This document shows, piece after piece, positions 1-10,541 of a stretch of 64,000 nt of DNA. The position numbers and the translations under genes are program-made. The DNA lies in contig JAEUWY010000006.1 of the NCBI GenBank assembly GCA_022059125.1, forward strand, positions 2,418,001-2,482,000, written 5' to 3'. Numbering within the stretch: the first letter of the stretch is position 1; each line of letters starts with the position of its first letter. The notes under the pieces are model-generated. The model worked only from the letters and a program-made list of their open reading frames with translations. It made no database searches and was not told where the DNA came from. Source of the DNA: Corynespora cassiicola. Taxonomy: Eukaryota > Ascomycota > Dothideomycetes > Pleosporales > Corynesporascaceae.

Positions 1-697
1 CATGATGTCGTGGGTCATGGTGACTGCTGTCTGAGTCTGACTGTCAGGAGATGGTTGTGGTGACAAGGGAGGATTGCACTGGCGGGGTTTGCCTGGAAGA
101 GAAGGCAACCTATATATGCATTGCGCTGGCCATCTTGGTAGTACCTGACAAGAGATGGTATCCCGTCCAAGCCAGCATCGACTAGAGAGGCCAAGACTGC
201 GGGGACCCCATGGGCGAAGAATCGGAACGGTGGTCTGCGCTCTAGTAGCGGCCAACGTCGCGCCGGCTTGATGGACCCCAGCCTAGATCATCCCTTCTGG
301 CCTAATCTCGGTGAGGTTCGTTCACTGCCGCGGCTGGCACGGGAACAGCAGAAAATTTCCCACGGCAAGACAGACACTCTGATGAGACCTCATCCGATAG
401 CTTGGCCTTCCCGCGGGAACATCAGGTAGCGCGGCAGATGACGCAAAACCACAGTTTGATCTAGTGGTAGGGCTGAACAACGAGTTGGAATCTGTCGGAA
501 CGGGCACCCGTGTTCTTTTTACGGCTCTCGGATGGACTGTAGCCCCAGACTGAGAAGTGCGCACTCTGCCAAAGGTGCGCACATTTCGTACCGAGTACAA
601 TATTGACCACAAGACTTGATCGAGGATGGCGCACGCAGAGAGGAGGTGATGTTTCAATAATTTTTATGCCGTGCTGATTATAACCCAATCCTGTGCA
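1..697. other. Left-edge intergenic stretch, no supported gene
   Basis: No reading frame here has a recognisable domain or convincing exon structure. The stretch lies downstream of the tricarboxylate carrier. It carries one CCCGCGGG palindrome, the same motif found upstream of the carrier, the regulator and the PrpF gene. It may therefore contain the promoter of a co-regulated gene beyond the left edge; that is inference only. Confidence 0.5.
410..417. promoter_or_regulatory. CCCGCGGG palindrome, copy 1
   Basis: The sequence shows a perfect 8-bp palindrome, extended here to TCCCGCGGGA. It contains CCG abutting CGG, the paired half-sites that Zn2Cys6 dimers often read. Copies recur at 1746, 1846, 4311 and 4371, with a near-copy at 1796. 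Confidence 0.4.
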
Positions 698-1642
698 TCA
701 ATGCGAACCAAGTACCTGTACTATCTTTTCATACACCGTGAAGACAATGCCACCGCTCAAGACCAGCCTGCCCAATCTCATGGTGCTTCCACTCCAAAAC
801 CCTCGCAGTCCTGCATCACTCAGGACGTTACGGAACGCTTCAACAGTACCGGCTCCACGGGCGCTTTGAGCGCGAGTCTTGATGGTATCGAAAGGCTGGG
901 TGGCATATACTGTAATGGTTCCGGCGATGGCGCCCATGCCAAATGTCACTGCGCTGTTTGTTGGAAGTCCGTAGTCCTGAGATAGCCCCTTGAGCATGTT
1001 GTACGAGCCCATTCGCACAGCAGATGTAGCGGCCTGCTTCATTGTTGTTGATGCAAGCCCTCGGTAAAGTCCGCTGATGCCATCACGCTGAAGAATCACC
1101 TTGGTAGCATGCAGCCCTCCTCGGTAAGACCTAGTGCCATTCCTCGCGTCATCGATCAATGCAGTCTTGATGCGCTCTGTCGGAGTGACGGCGACAACGC
1201 TCTCCGTGACGCCTGCCAACATTCCAGCAAGCACACCACGAGCTGGCGACAGGCTCCCTCGTTCATCGGCAAGTTGGTTCTTGATGGAATCAAAAGACAA
1301 GAAGCGGACGCCCGCCTTGAAAGCGGTGCCCAGTATCAAGGTTGAGCACCCGGTGTATATGCCGCCGATGCCATGATTCTTCGCTGTATTGATGATGACT
1401 GAGAAAGGATTCGACGTGCCGCCATGACCAGAGCGTAATTGCGCGCGAGTTTTGGCAAACTCAAAAGGATAGGTCGCGGTCGCTTCAGTGCCACCAGCTA
1501 TGCCGCCAGCGAGAAGAGATATGACGGGAGACACTTTGTCCTTCTTCGAAGTCTTCGGCTTGCCCGGTTTGATTGGGCTGTGTATAGCAGGTAGACCCGT
1601 AGATGCGGGGATCGGGGGGGCAATTGCAGAAGAGGTACTCAT
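698..1642 (-). CDS. Mitochondrial tricarboxylate (citrate-type) carrier
   Basis: Intronless gene for a 314-residue member of the mitochondrial carrier family, which exchanges tricarboxylates such as citrate or cis-aconitate across the inner mitochondrial membrane. The three tandem carrier repeats each keep the P-x-[DE]-x-x-[RK] signature: YPFEFAKTR near residue 60, TPTERIKTA near 155 and QPFDTIKTR near 250. The length is normal for the family. The N-terminal 40 residues are Pro/Ser/Lys-rich and precede the first repeat. It is divergent from a Zn2Cys6 regulator gene, with only 261 bp between the two starts, and a PrpF-type isomerase lies beyond that regulator. This recalls Mtt1, the cis-aconitate carrier of the Ustilago itaconate cluster, although ordinary CTP1-type citrate carriers look alike. 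Substrate is inferred from family resemblance. Confidence 0.9.
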   Translation of the reverse strand: MSTSSAIAPPIPASTGLPAIHSPIKPGKPKTSKKDKVSPVISLLAGGIAGGTEATATYPFEFAKTRAQLRSGHGGTSNPFSVIINTAKNHGIGGIYTGCSTLILGTAFKAGVRFLSFDSIKNQLADERGSLSPARGVLAGMLAGVTESVVAVTPTERIKTALIDDARNGTRSYRGGLHATKVILQRDGISGLYRGLASTTMKQAATSAVRMGSYNMLKGLSQDYGLPTNSAVTFGMGAIAGTITVYATQPFDTIKTRAQSARGAGTVEAFRNVLSDAGLRGFWSGSTMRLGRLVLSGGIVFTVYEKIVQVLGSH

Positions 1643-1903
1643 TTTTCTTTGCGGTATGTCGAGGAAAACACGGCCATGGCATATTGGCGGTTTATTTCAC
1701 CAATGCATGTCCGGATTCAACTTGAGCATACAGTATTGGATGCTACCCGCGGGAGCGGAAAGGAGACTGACGGCTCGGAGGAACACGGCAAGTTGTCCGC
1801 GGGAAGACGCCGGGCCCCGCTCGCACCGCGACTTATCTTTCGACACCCGCGGGCCCAACGGCTCCCAATCAACCTTCTTTTTGGATCCTCAGCTCCCGAC
1901 GGC
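1643..1903. promoter_or_regulatory. Bidirectional promoter of carrier and regulator
   Basis: The 261-bp spacer separates divergent start codons at 1642 (-) and 1904 (+). It contains CCCGCGGG at 1746-1753 and 1846-1853, with the near-copy TCCGCGGGA at 1796-1804, spaced about 50 bp apart. The regular spacing and symmetry suggest a shared operator, possibly for the adjacent Zn2Cys6 protein. No clear TATA box was seen. Confidence 0.5.
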
Positions 1904-4274
1904 ATGGAACAGAGTACCACGGGCACTGCCGCGACCAAACGGCCCAGGAAACGGGCCTCAGAGGCCTGTGCGTTTTGCCGCAGACGAAAGGTCCGCCTCC
2001 CTACTCAACGGAACGGGGTCCCGGCCAACTGACCCACGTAGATCAAGTGCACAACAGAGCGGCCCACGTGCACAAACTGCAAGATCTACGGCAAAGACTG
2101 CGTGTACGAACCTGTCGATGAAACCCAGGCAAGCCGGCCTAAGAAGCCGCGGCAGTCCGAGAAGCCTTTGGATAACGCCAGGTCCACGTCCACGGCCACG
2201 GCCACGTCCACGTCCACGTCCACCCCCGCCCCGACGGAGAGTCGTGAAGCACGGCAACCAAGTGTCTCTCGCATTGTCACTTCTGCAAATGGCATGTCCA
2301 GCTATCATGGTCGAACGAGTGCTCTTTTCGAGGAAAGCTCTTACGATCATTCTTCTGCCGAAGCTAGACCTAAAATGCCCGAGGAGTGGACCGAGAAGGG
2401 TCTGGTTGCTGAAGCTGCGCGACAGCGCCAGCTGGAGAATATCAATTTTCGCCAAGCAAAGCTCGATTTCGATGGTGTGGATCCTGAATTGGGAATGCAT
2501 TTGTTGTCACTCCATTGGAATCGACAGCATCATTCGTTTCTCATCACATATCGGCCTGCATTCATGAGAGACATGGCCTGTGGAGGGTCATATTTCTCGA
2601 AACTACTCTTGAATGCTATATACTTTGGCGCGTCCAAATTTAGCCCACGGCTAGAGGTTCGGCGAGACCCAAACGACGTTCGCACTGCAGGCTGGAGGTT
2701 TCGCGAAAGGGTTCGTGAGCTTTTAGGGGGTGCTTTGGATAAAAGTGAAATTACGACTATCCAGGCCCTGCTGGTGATGACAAATTCACTCTTTGCTCTG
2801 GGCGACGAGAGAAGTGCGGCCTGGCTTTATGCTGGCATCGCTTTTCGAATGCTCATTGACCTTGGCTTGCACATAGATGACCCAGATCTTGCAAGTACGC
2901 GCCGGTTCTCAGACGAGGATATAGAGATACGCAGGCGAGTTCTCTGGGGGGCGTTTGGTAGGTTTGTTGACTTGTACGTCTGCCCCTGGCTGACCTGAGC
3001 AGTGGTGGATAAAATCCAAAGCCTATACCAGGGCCGACAGGTGACCATCAAGCCTTCAGATATATTCGTTCCCATGAAGTTCCTTGATACCTTTGAGGAG
3101 TATGAAGATTGGGCCCCGTTTGCGTTTTCCAACCAAACTACATCTGCCCATCCTGGATGCCCGTCATATAGCGTGTCTACCTTTCGGTGTCTCTGCCAGC
3201 TATCAATTGTCTTAAGCGACATCTTGAGCTCAATATACGACGAGAGAAGCTTCGAGAAAGACCCCGAGGAGCTCTCATCCATTTTGGAAACTCTTCATTC
3301 GAAACTGACAGCATGGCAGAAGGCCCTGCCCAAACATCTTGCAGTCAATCTAAAAAAAGCCCCAACAGCATTACCGCCTCATGGCATGAGCTTGCAGTCA
3401 GTACTAAGCCAAAGGTCGTAATATCGAGATAAATTACTAACGCGGTCCAAGTGCAATGTACAACGTAATCATGATTCTTTTGCATCGACCATTTGTTGCC
3501 GACGGCCACTTGTACAACACTTCTCGAGCCATATCCGTCAACTCGTTTTTATCATGTGCAACCGCTGCATCTAACATAGTGCACATTTTACGAGCATATC
3601 ACAAAGCATTCTCGGTGAGAAGGGCTCCTTATTTGATCTCGTATGCTACCTACGTTGCTGCCACAATACATGCTCGCATCGCCGCAAAACAAGGACCAGA
3701 AAACTATGCAATCCGTAGATTGTACACCTGTCTTGCGGTGTTTCGAGAGAATCAGGAGACAAACTGGGCAGTTCGCCGCGCAAATACAATTGTGCAAGGC
3801 TTAATGCGACGATTAGGCGTCCGGATTCCCCAGCCAGACGATATCCATCTTGAAGAAAGCTTCAGCAACAACAGCAATCGTGATACACCTACCGAAACAC
3901 CCAGTGGATCAGTGCAAGACGATGGCAGCGTGCAGAGTCTCGACATTGATGGAATAATACAGAGCTTTGCGAGAGAACAGGATGGCGGGACAGCCTTTTC
4001 TTCTACCAACCAGCCACGTCATGCAGAAGAAGGAGCGCACGCGCAGAAGTTCTATCAACATCAACAACATCCTGCATATTTGGAGCAGTCAAACATGATG
4101 CAACCTCAGGACGGACATGCTGGAGATATCACGCAGATGCAAAGTACAGATTGGTCACTGCATGATATACAACCCATCGCAGGGGCAGCCACGGTTTCTA
4201 TTGACGACCTCCTGTACGGTTTCAACGGATCTGCTCTAGACAGCTTTCCCATGTTCGACTGGGAACCGGCTTAG
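1904..4274 (+). CDS. Zn2Cys6 transcription factor with fungal_trans domain
   Basis: Predicted nuclear regulator in four exons: 1904-1990, 2042-2958, 3003-3395, 3452-4274 (about 739 residues). The first intron splits the zinc cluster. Once spliced, the cluster reads CAFCRRRKIKC followed by CTNCKIYGKDC, giving C-x2-C-x6-C-x6-C-x2-C-x6-C. The middle third carries the fungal-specific transcription factor domain, with RRRVLWGAF joined across intron 2 to VVDKIQSLYQGR. Intron 3 contains the branch-like sequence TTACTAAC and restores LHAMYNVIMILLHRPF. The C-terminus is Gln/Asn/Ser-rich, as in activation regions. An S/T-rich stretch near residue 75 is encoded by a CCACGT-type hexanucleotide repeat. 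Its position between the carrier and PrpF genes, with shared palindromes, suggests it regulates them. Target genes are inferred, not shown. Confidence 0.85.
2183..2224 (+). repeat. Hexanucleotide repeat (CCACGT/CCACGG) in regulator coding sequence
   Basis: About seven tandem 6-bp units encode alternating Ser/Thr/Ala residues just after the zinc cluster. Such repeats can change copy number without breaking the frame, so the linker length may vary between strains. Confidence 0.7.
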
Positions 4275-4310
4275 AACTCCGGCAGAACACAGTTGAATAC
4301 TCTTCCAAAT

Positions 4311-4378
4311 CCCGCGGGCGGTAATTTTTCGGCTACGAGAAGCGTGGGCTAGGGTAGTGAACAGCGCGCTCCCGCGGG
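4311..4378. promoter_or_regulatory. Pair of CCCGCGGG palindromes upstream of PrpF gene
   Basis: Two exact palindromes at 4311-4318 and 4371-4378 lie 60 bp apart between the regulator stop codon and the PrpF start codon at 4598. Together with the copies in the carrier/regulator promoter they put the motif in every intergenic space of this gene group. Confidence 0.5.
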
Positions 4379-4597
4379 AAAGAAGCCCTGACCTGACCGA
4401 AGATCTTCCATAGTCTTGGCATTTGGCCAAACCGTTGCAGTCATCCGCATTACCGCAACGGTTTCCGTTATGACCATATGTTCATGTAGCAACATGATCT
4501 TATATATTAAAGACAAGCCTGACGAAGTGAGTCACGAAATCGTCTATCCTTGGAAGCTTACTCGACCCACCAAAATTATTCCACTCCACCCTCTCGC

Positions 4598-6036
4598 ATG
4601 ATAAGAACGCAAGTGCGCTCGATATCGAAGCAAGCTGCAAGATATTACGCGCTAGAAGTACCCTTTATCCCTCGATTACCAGATATCATGCCTACCTTGA
4701 CCACCAGCATGAACGAAAGGCAGCAGCAGCGGATCCGACGATCCTTACCCGCTGTTCTCATGCGCGCTGGAACATCCAAAGGCCTCTTCATCCATCGTCA
4801 GCACCTACCAGCTTCAGAATCAGATTGGGCTGGCCCCTTGCTTGCAGCCATGGGATCTCACAATGCAGATGCTCGGCAAATCGATGGAGTTGGCGGTGCA
4901 ACATCGACCACATCCAAAGTCGCAGTTGTTGCACCATCATCCAGGCCAGGGATAGATGTCGATTACACCTTTGTTCAGGTTGCTGTTGGACAAGAAAATG
5001 TCGATTTTAGCGGGAACTGTGGGAATATGGCATCTGGCGTGGGGCCTTTTGCACTCCAGGAAGGACTAGTACATGCGAGACCCGGTGATAGAGTCGTAAG
5101 TAGAACCAAGTTCAAGACCAGAAGCTTCTCATTAACTATCAATAGGCTGATATCCGAATCTTCAACACAAATACTTCGCGCACCCTGGTGGAGACAGTCG
5201 AGGTCGATGAAGATGGGTCCTTCAAGGAGGACGGAACCTACTCGATCCCCGGCGTCAAAGGAACTGCCAGTGAAATCAAAGTCGCCTTTGTTGACCCCAC
5301 TGGTAGTATGACCGCTAAATTGTTCCCTACCGGAAACCGCACAGACAGCCTCCACATCAGTGAACGGAACGGACCACGATTCTCCGTCAAAGCCACCTTA
5401 ATAGACGCTGCCAATCCTTTTGTGGTCGTTGACTCATCAACTCTCCCTCATTATCTTGTTTCCTGTTCAAAAGACTCTGATGGTTATTTAGAGCACATGG
5501 AATCAATCCGACGCGCTGGTGCTGTCATGATGGGCCTCGCCACTAGCATTGAAGAAGCTGGCAAAGTTAGAGGAACACCAAAATTGGCCATTGTATATCC
5601 ACCTCAGGGGATAGAAGAGCCAAATAAAAATGATGATATGGGGCTCCGCGTTCAAGCTTTTAGCATGGGCAAACCACATCCTAGTCTCCAGCTGACGGGT
5701 GCTGCCTGCCTAGCCTCAGCGGTGTGCATCGAAGGCACAGTTGCACATAGGCTAGCCCTAGTCAAACAGGATGGCTCAGAACTGTTACCTACCCCAGAGA
5801 GGACGCCCAGTCCAGAATTGGAGAACTACAAGAATCAGCGTACTCTTGTTCCTGAAACAGAAATCAATGCAGGACTTCTTCCACAAAAGAGAATGGTTAG
5901 GCTCCAGCACAGTAGCGGCGCGATCGGGGTCGAGGTTCTGGCTGCATCTTCAGATGATGTAGCAGTGGTAGACCGATGCGTGGTTTCCAGGACGGCGCGA
6001 CGACTATTCGAGGGCAAAGTGTGGTATTACGAGTAG
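4598..6036 (+). CDS. PrpF-family isomerase (aconitate/methylaconitate isomerase-like)
   Basis: Two exons, 4598-5095 and 5146-6036, joined by a 50-bp GTAAGT...TAG intron, give about 462 residues. Hallmarks of the PrpF fold (diaminopimelate-epimerase-like) are LMRAGTSKG near residue 53, GVGGATSTTSKVA near 100 and DFSGNCGNMASGVGPFA near 140, then GKPHPSLQLTGA in the C-terminal half. Family members move double bonds in tricarboxylic acids such as 2-methylaconitate, and the Ustilago itaconate-pathway enzyme Adi1 belongs here. The chosen start gives a basic, acid-free N-terminus (MIRTQVRSISKQAARYYAL) that could target mitochondria; a start at 4688 would give a cytosolic form, and 4550 is a further in-frame ATG. 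Its neighbours, a tricarboxylate carrier and a Zn2Cys6 regulator, support a role in aconitate metabolism. The exact substrate is unknown. Confidence 0.87.
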
Positions 6037-6237
6037 ACTTGTATTTTAGAGCTAGATACCAAGCAGTTGACAAACAGCCTTTGTTTTTACGATGAATCAA
6101 GTGGGAAGGTCTGGAACGTGATTCGGCTGTGATGTGCTTCGCCTCAACAATACGAATGCCTAGCCCTTCCATTCAAAAAGGGGCAGATTATCATCAATTA
6201 TCTAAATTCAAGGAAAATTTTATGGAAGTAGAACCCA

Positions 6238-7018
6238 CTATGCCTTGAATTCCTGCGGCACACCCCTCTTCTTCAGACTGTCGCACGGAATGTCGGAAAT
6301 CATCCTTGGTGGCGTAACTTCATAATCATGGTACCAATAAACTTGAGCTTGCGGGGTCAGGGAAAGATTAGGTGCTGCATCCTCTCGCTGATCCGTCTTG
6401 AAAACAGTGTACTGGGTCTTGTAGCTGCATCAGATAGTCAGGAAAGGGAGTTCAAACACCAATAGTAGCGTCAACTTACTAGATCTGCGAACAATTATTA
6501 ATAACCTCGCCATTGACCACGCCGCCAGTGTAGGTAGACTCCATGCGACCCCAAGAATCGTAGACTGTGGCGGTCGCATTGTTATCAGCGATGGACGTCG
6601 TGTTTGGGAAATGCTATCATACATAGCCGTCAGCAATCACGATTCTACTACAGGTATGGCATTTGAGCTGTCAAGGAGAGGAAAAAAACATACCACAAGC
6701 TGTCGGCCACCGACTAGGAAGCCGTCCTTGCATCTTTGAATGCCGGCTGCGCCAACGCAATGAATGGTAAGAGTAGTTTGCATGCCATCTGGAGGGAAGT
6801 AGTCCGTATAGCCAGTGGTGACGGCGGGGTCTTCCGCAGCATCCACAAGACTTGAGGTTCTTAGCATCCGAGATATATCTGATTACGAACAACTTTACTC
6901 ACGCCTGAAGGAAAGGCTTGAACTCCGCCTGGACACCAGGCTGCGGATCGTAATCGGACAAGTCGGCAGCTAGTGTAAGGCTGGCAGCGCAGAGACCGAA
7001 GAGTGCGAATTTGACCAT
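6238..7018 (-). CDS. Small secreted protein, unknown family
   Basis: Four exons on the minus strand (7018-6903, 6850-6694, 6613-6480, 6424-6238) encode about 197 residues. The N-terminus MVKFALFGLCAASLTLAA is a clear signal peptide with a likely cleavage before DLSDY. The mature chain has four cysteines, in contexts HCVG, RCKD, NCSQ and PCDS, which fits two disulfides. It also has several N-x-[ST] sequons and many aromatic residues. All three introns have GT-AG ends (52, 80 and 55 bp), and splicing gives one continuous frame. I do not recognise a family. Size, secretion and cysteines fit an effector-like or cell-wall protein, but that is only a category. It converges on the PrpF gene with about 200 bp between stops. 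Confidence 0.8.
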
Positions 7019-9018
7019 TTTGAAATTACAGAATAGGGTTGAGTCGTTGGCCAATAAGACGACTGTTGCGTGAACGGGTGTTTTGTGTATCGCAACGGAG
7101 CCGCAATGTGGATAATCGTTTCCGAACTGATTCACGCTTATATACGAAGGCGACGGAAGCTCCGGCGATCTAAAACTTCTAATTTTATGACAAAGATAGG
7201 GGGGGATGGTTTCGCAGCCATGAAAATTGCAGGACAACTATAGAATCGGCCCGGGTTCATAGTATCGGCGCTTTCTAGAACACTGCACATGCGGCCCGAG
7301 CGGTGTTTGTCATAACCTTCGGCTATGTCAGCAGACAGGTCGACCTAGCCTTGATTTTATCTATACTGCAAACACATACAGTATGAATGGTGGCTGTTGC
7401 TTGTGATGGCTATTCGAGTACGGATGACATGATTATCACGGTGGTTGCCGTCGCACTGGACAGCACCTAAGTACCGAATCGTAGGGTGCGCGGACCTCGG
7501 AACATGAGATGGTGCGGGCCGAATTACAACAGACAGCATTGTTGACAATGCACCTGTCGTAGAACACATTCTTGGCATCGATGCACACTGGGTTTAGCTA
7601 GTAGATGCTTAAAGTTGGTTATCCCATCACACACCTCTGGGGAATTATATTGATATAGGGTAGCTGCCAAGAAAGAGTTCATGTGCTCTATAATTAGTCG
7701 GTTCTATGCCAGCCTTTCCCCAGTCCTTTTCATCAAGTACGGAAAAGGAATAAAAAGCCATGGTAGGACTCGAAGCTAACGGTTATTAAACCCCGTAGTT
7801 TGAGTTCTTGTTTGACCTCAGACTTCACAGCGATAGAGAAGGTGAATTTTGAAGCAAGTGCTTATAAAGCCTAGTCGAGACTTGATGGAATATTCGTTAA
7901 AGGCATTGAGGTGGAGTTCTACCGTTTATACTACTAATAAAAAAAAGCTGAGACTTTTAAAGGGATACTTAGTGTATACAATAATATTACTAAAGTAAAA
8001 CAGTTGTTATTTTTTTTAATTTGTTAAATTTGTTAAATTCGTTTGAGATGCCGCAGAGGAAGCAGAAGAAACCTGGCAAGGAGATGACACTTGCTGCCTT
8101 CATAAAATTCATAAAGCCTAACATTATTGGATCGTCTGTGGTCAGCTGCCTGTCAACTCGGGGCTCTTTTGATTCGCCGATTTCATCTCAGTATCACGAC
8201 AGCCTTTTGATTGGCTCCCACATTGGACAAAGCTCTGGAGGGTTAAGCCATAAGCAGATATACCACATGGGGTAAAGCTCTGGAGGGTTAGACCATAAGA
8301 AATTATTTAGAAATCGCGTAGAAATATCTTTCCGTCTCTTCGCTGAGTCTACACTACCTTGGGCACAACTGCGCAGAAGTTTATTTGATAAAAACCTATT
8401 TTTTATAAAAAAACATTTTCCATTTTATCTTTCGTTCGCCTACCATATTATCGTAGCTTCCATTCTTCTTAATTTCCCGATTCTGAGCACGTTCCATTTC
8501 CCTACCACGGTATAATCCTGATCAAGGAAGAAGATCTGGTACCCCGACCGACTCGCACAATGTTCATGATTTCGAGAACATTAGAAGAAAAAAGGGTCAA
8601 ACCTAGTGCCTCTGTCAAGATCTCTATATTCCAGACGTACTTGGCTGTTCGAGGCAGAGGTCTCAGCTTCTCGCCTTCACCCCAGGCACAGAAGGTCTTC
8701 GCAGCCCATAAGCATCGCAACCAAGCATCGACGAGGGCTGAAGTTGGTATTTGCACGAGCGATACAGAAGTGCTCATCTATGTCCAGGTGCCCTGGAGCA
8801 GAAATTATCCTCGCGACAAACGGCTGCCTTTGTTAGCACTTTTGTTGAGGGAACACGCTCTCAAATCTTCGGCTCAAAGCAATCAGGGCATAGCTTTCAC
8901 GCGTACCAACAGCTTTACGAGTTATCAGTGCTTCAGGAAGAGTGTGGATCAAAGCTGCATTTTTGCCGATGTAAAAGAAGGCAAGCTCAACACCTGGGAG
9001 GAATCAACTACACTTTGA
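7019..9018. other. AT-rich stretch with no secure gene
   Basis: The first part holds the promoter of the small secreted protein. Most of 7250-8560 is AT-rich with homopolymer runs, for example around 7935 and 8010, and no recognisable protein. A reading frame at 8021-8275 shows no known motif. From 8560 three overlapping frames each stay open for part of the way toward the zincin motif at 9330, but I could not link them by good splice sites. They may be 5' exons or decayed sequence. Confidence 0.5.
8229..8299 (+). repeat. Imperfect 26-bp direct repeat
   Basis: Two copies of a 26-bp unit beginning AAAGCTCTGGAGGGTTA, at 8229-8254 and 8274-8299, differ by two bases and are offset by 45 bp. Each is followed by AT-rich sequence. 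Origin unknown; it could be a minisatellite start or a duplicated protein-binding site. Confidence 0.7.
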
Positions 9019-9621
9019 TGGTTCCTCGACACCAGGACTTTCGGCAAGCGATCTCTCGAAGACTATGAGCATACATACCAATGCTTCAGATTCGTTACCA
9101 ACTTTTACAATACTACGATCCCTAGTCCGCACTCCAATGGTCGCATGCGCCCAAGGTTCAAAGAAGCCATGACTATCGAAGAAGCACACATTGTCGTCCA
9201 ATACAACTCCATCCGCCCAGGGGTGAAGGATCCTCTTTGTATAGCTTTCTTCCCGGGTGAAGGACCCTACATCAACGTGTGTCCAGCGGCCTTTTATCCG
9301 CAGAATCGACCCCATCTTTGTGGAGTCTTCTTCCATGAACTGATGCATATCCACGGAGTGCGTCACTCTTTCGCCCCGGATGAAGACAGACTACATGGGA
9401 CGCAATCCACATCCATCGAACCCCACAATCCACGTTCTTGTACGAATTACCTGGCGCCAGACCAGCTGTGGTTACAGCTTTCAGACATAGAAGGACTGAA
9501 CAAGCTATACTCGTCAGCACCTGGGAAGGCCTCTCGACACGTCCGTGCATTCAACTTCAAGGAACTTGAGGATGGTGTTTCTGTTAACGCAGCGGGGGAC
9601 TCTACTGGGCGCACTCCATAG
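9019..9621 (+). CDS. Zincin-type metalloprotease-like sequence, 5' end unresolved
   Basis: The frame encodes HELMHIHGVRH, a match to the metzincin-type zinc site HExxHxxGxxH, at about 9338-9370. It is preceded by four cysteines spread over about 85 residues and followed by ordinary globular sequence ending in a stop at 9621. The first in-frame ATG after the upstream stop at 9016-9018 is 9145, but conserved-looking sequence (YQCFRFVTNFYNT) lies before it, so the true 5' part is probably spliced or broken. No signal peptide is visible in the supported part. If whole, this would be a secreted or lysosome-like metallopeptidase. The in-frame stop and the lack of a clean upstream exon make a pseudogene equally possible. 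Confidence 0.5.
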   Translation, partial: WFLDTRTFGKRSLEDYEHTYQCFRFVTNFYNTTIPSPHSNGRMRPRFKEAMTIEEAHIVVQYNSIRPGVKDPLCIAFFPGEGPYINVCPAAFYPQNRPHLCGVFFHELMHIHGVRHSFAPDEDRLHGTQSTSIEPHNPRSCTNYLAPDQLWLQLSDIEGLNKLYSSAPGKASRHVRAFNFKELEDGVSVNAAGDSTGRTP

Positions 9622-10541
9622 CGACACATACTGAGAAATGTGCCAAATCACATGTACTCGCATAGGGTGCCTGTTTTCTTGCTGTCATTTAGCGAGTGAA
9701 GGTTTGGTCAATGGTGTTTGCGACAAGGAACTGGACTTCGGTAGATGATGGCGTAAATTTATGTGGTTTTCTCGTTCACCACCCCCCCCCCTTCCCCCCA
9801 CACCGTCAGCATTTGCACTTATCTTCGTCCTGCTCGGCACCTTCAAACTCGGTCACCCAGTTTCGCGACGCCAAAAAAGAGTCTAACCATGGCTTGTTCT
9901 GCGGGACCTTTTCGCAACAGCAGCCAGTGGATAAACCTCGTCCCGGCCTGTAGCTTTGGCATGAATCACCCATACTGGCGTGCAGGAGTATTGAGGTTTT
10001 CTGGTTCTCATGCATTAATTTGGCAGAAACACAAATTGGAAGCGAAAAGAATGTAGACACGAAGGTGTTGCGTGTTGCATCGTGGAATTGGCTGTTGGGC
10101 TGCAACGACAGTCAGCACTGAAGCTGACCGGTTTTTCTCCAAGCTCCGACAGCGAATCATATGCAGGTCCAGGCTGGCCCATACATCGACCGAACTCGAG
10201 GAGGCCCATCTTCTGAAATGAGGCATAAAGCACGCACGAGTCACGCGGCTTTGGAGGCATCCAACATGTTTCTCCAGAGTCAGCCACCAATCGGAGGTAG
10301 CTTACATGTACGCCTCGTTTTACTTGCGTAGACTTGATCAATCCTGCACCTTGATACCTCTCACAAACTTCTGCGTGGAAATCCGACGACACCAATCACC
10401 TTAAACCATATCATACATGATAAACCGTCTCCTGCAGCTTTCCAAGTTCAGCACATCACATCACCCAAGAACCTAGCCATGCCATTTGTAAAAATGAAAT
10501 GCATGATAATTATCTAAATCTCATCTACAGAAGCCATCAAT
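9622..10541. other. Intergenic, nothing recognised
   Basis: The stretch lies between the zincin-like sequence and the 3' end of the MFS transporter gene. It includes a C-rich run near 9781. The frames present are short and show no domain, so it probably contains only untranslated regions. Confidence 0.5.

Noticed and set aside
1488..2567. A 359-codon plus-strand frame overlapping the first Zn2Cys6 gene
   Set aside because: It overlaps the true zinc-cluster frame, has Arg/Pro repeats from the hexanucleotide tract and shows no domain.
10008..10395. Overlapping minus-strand frames between the zincin-like sequence and the MFS gene
   Set aside because: They have no recognisable domain, no splice support and weak codon bias.
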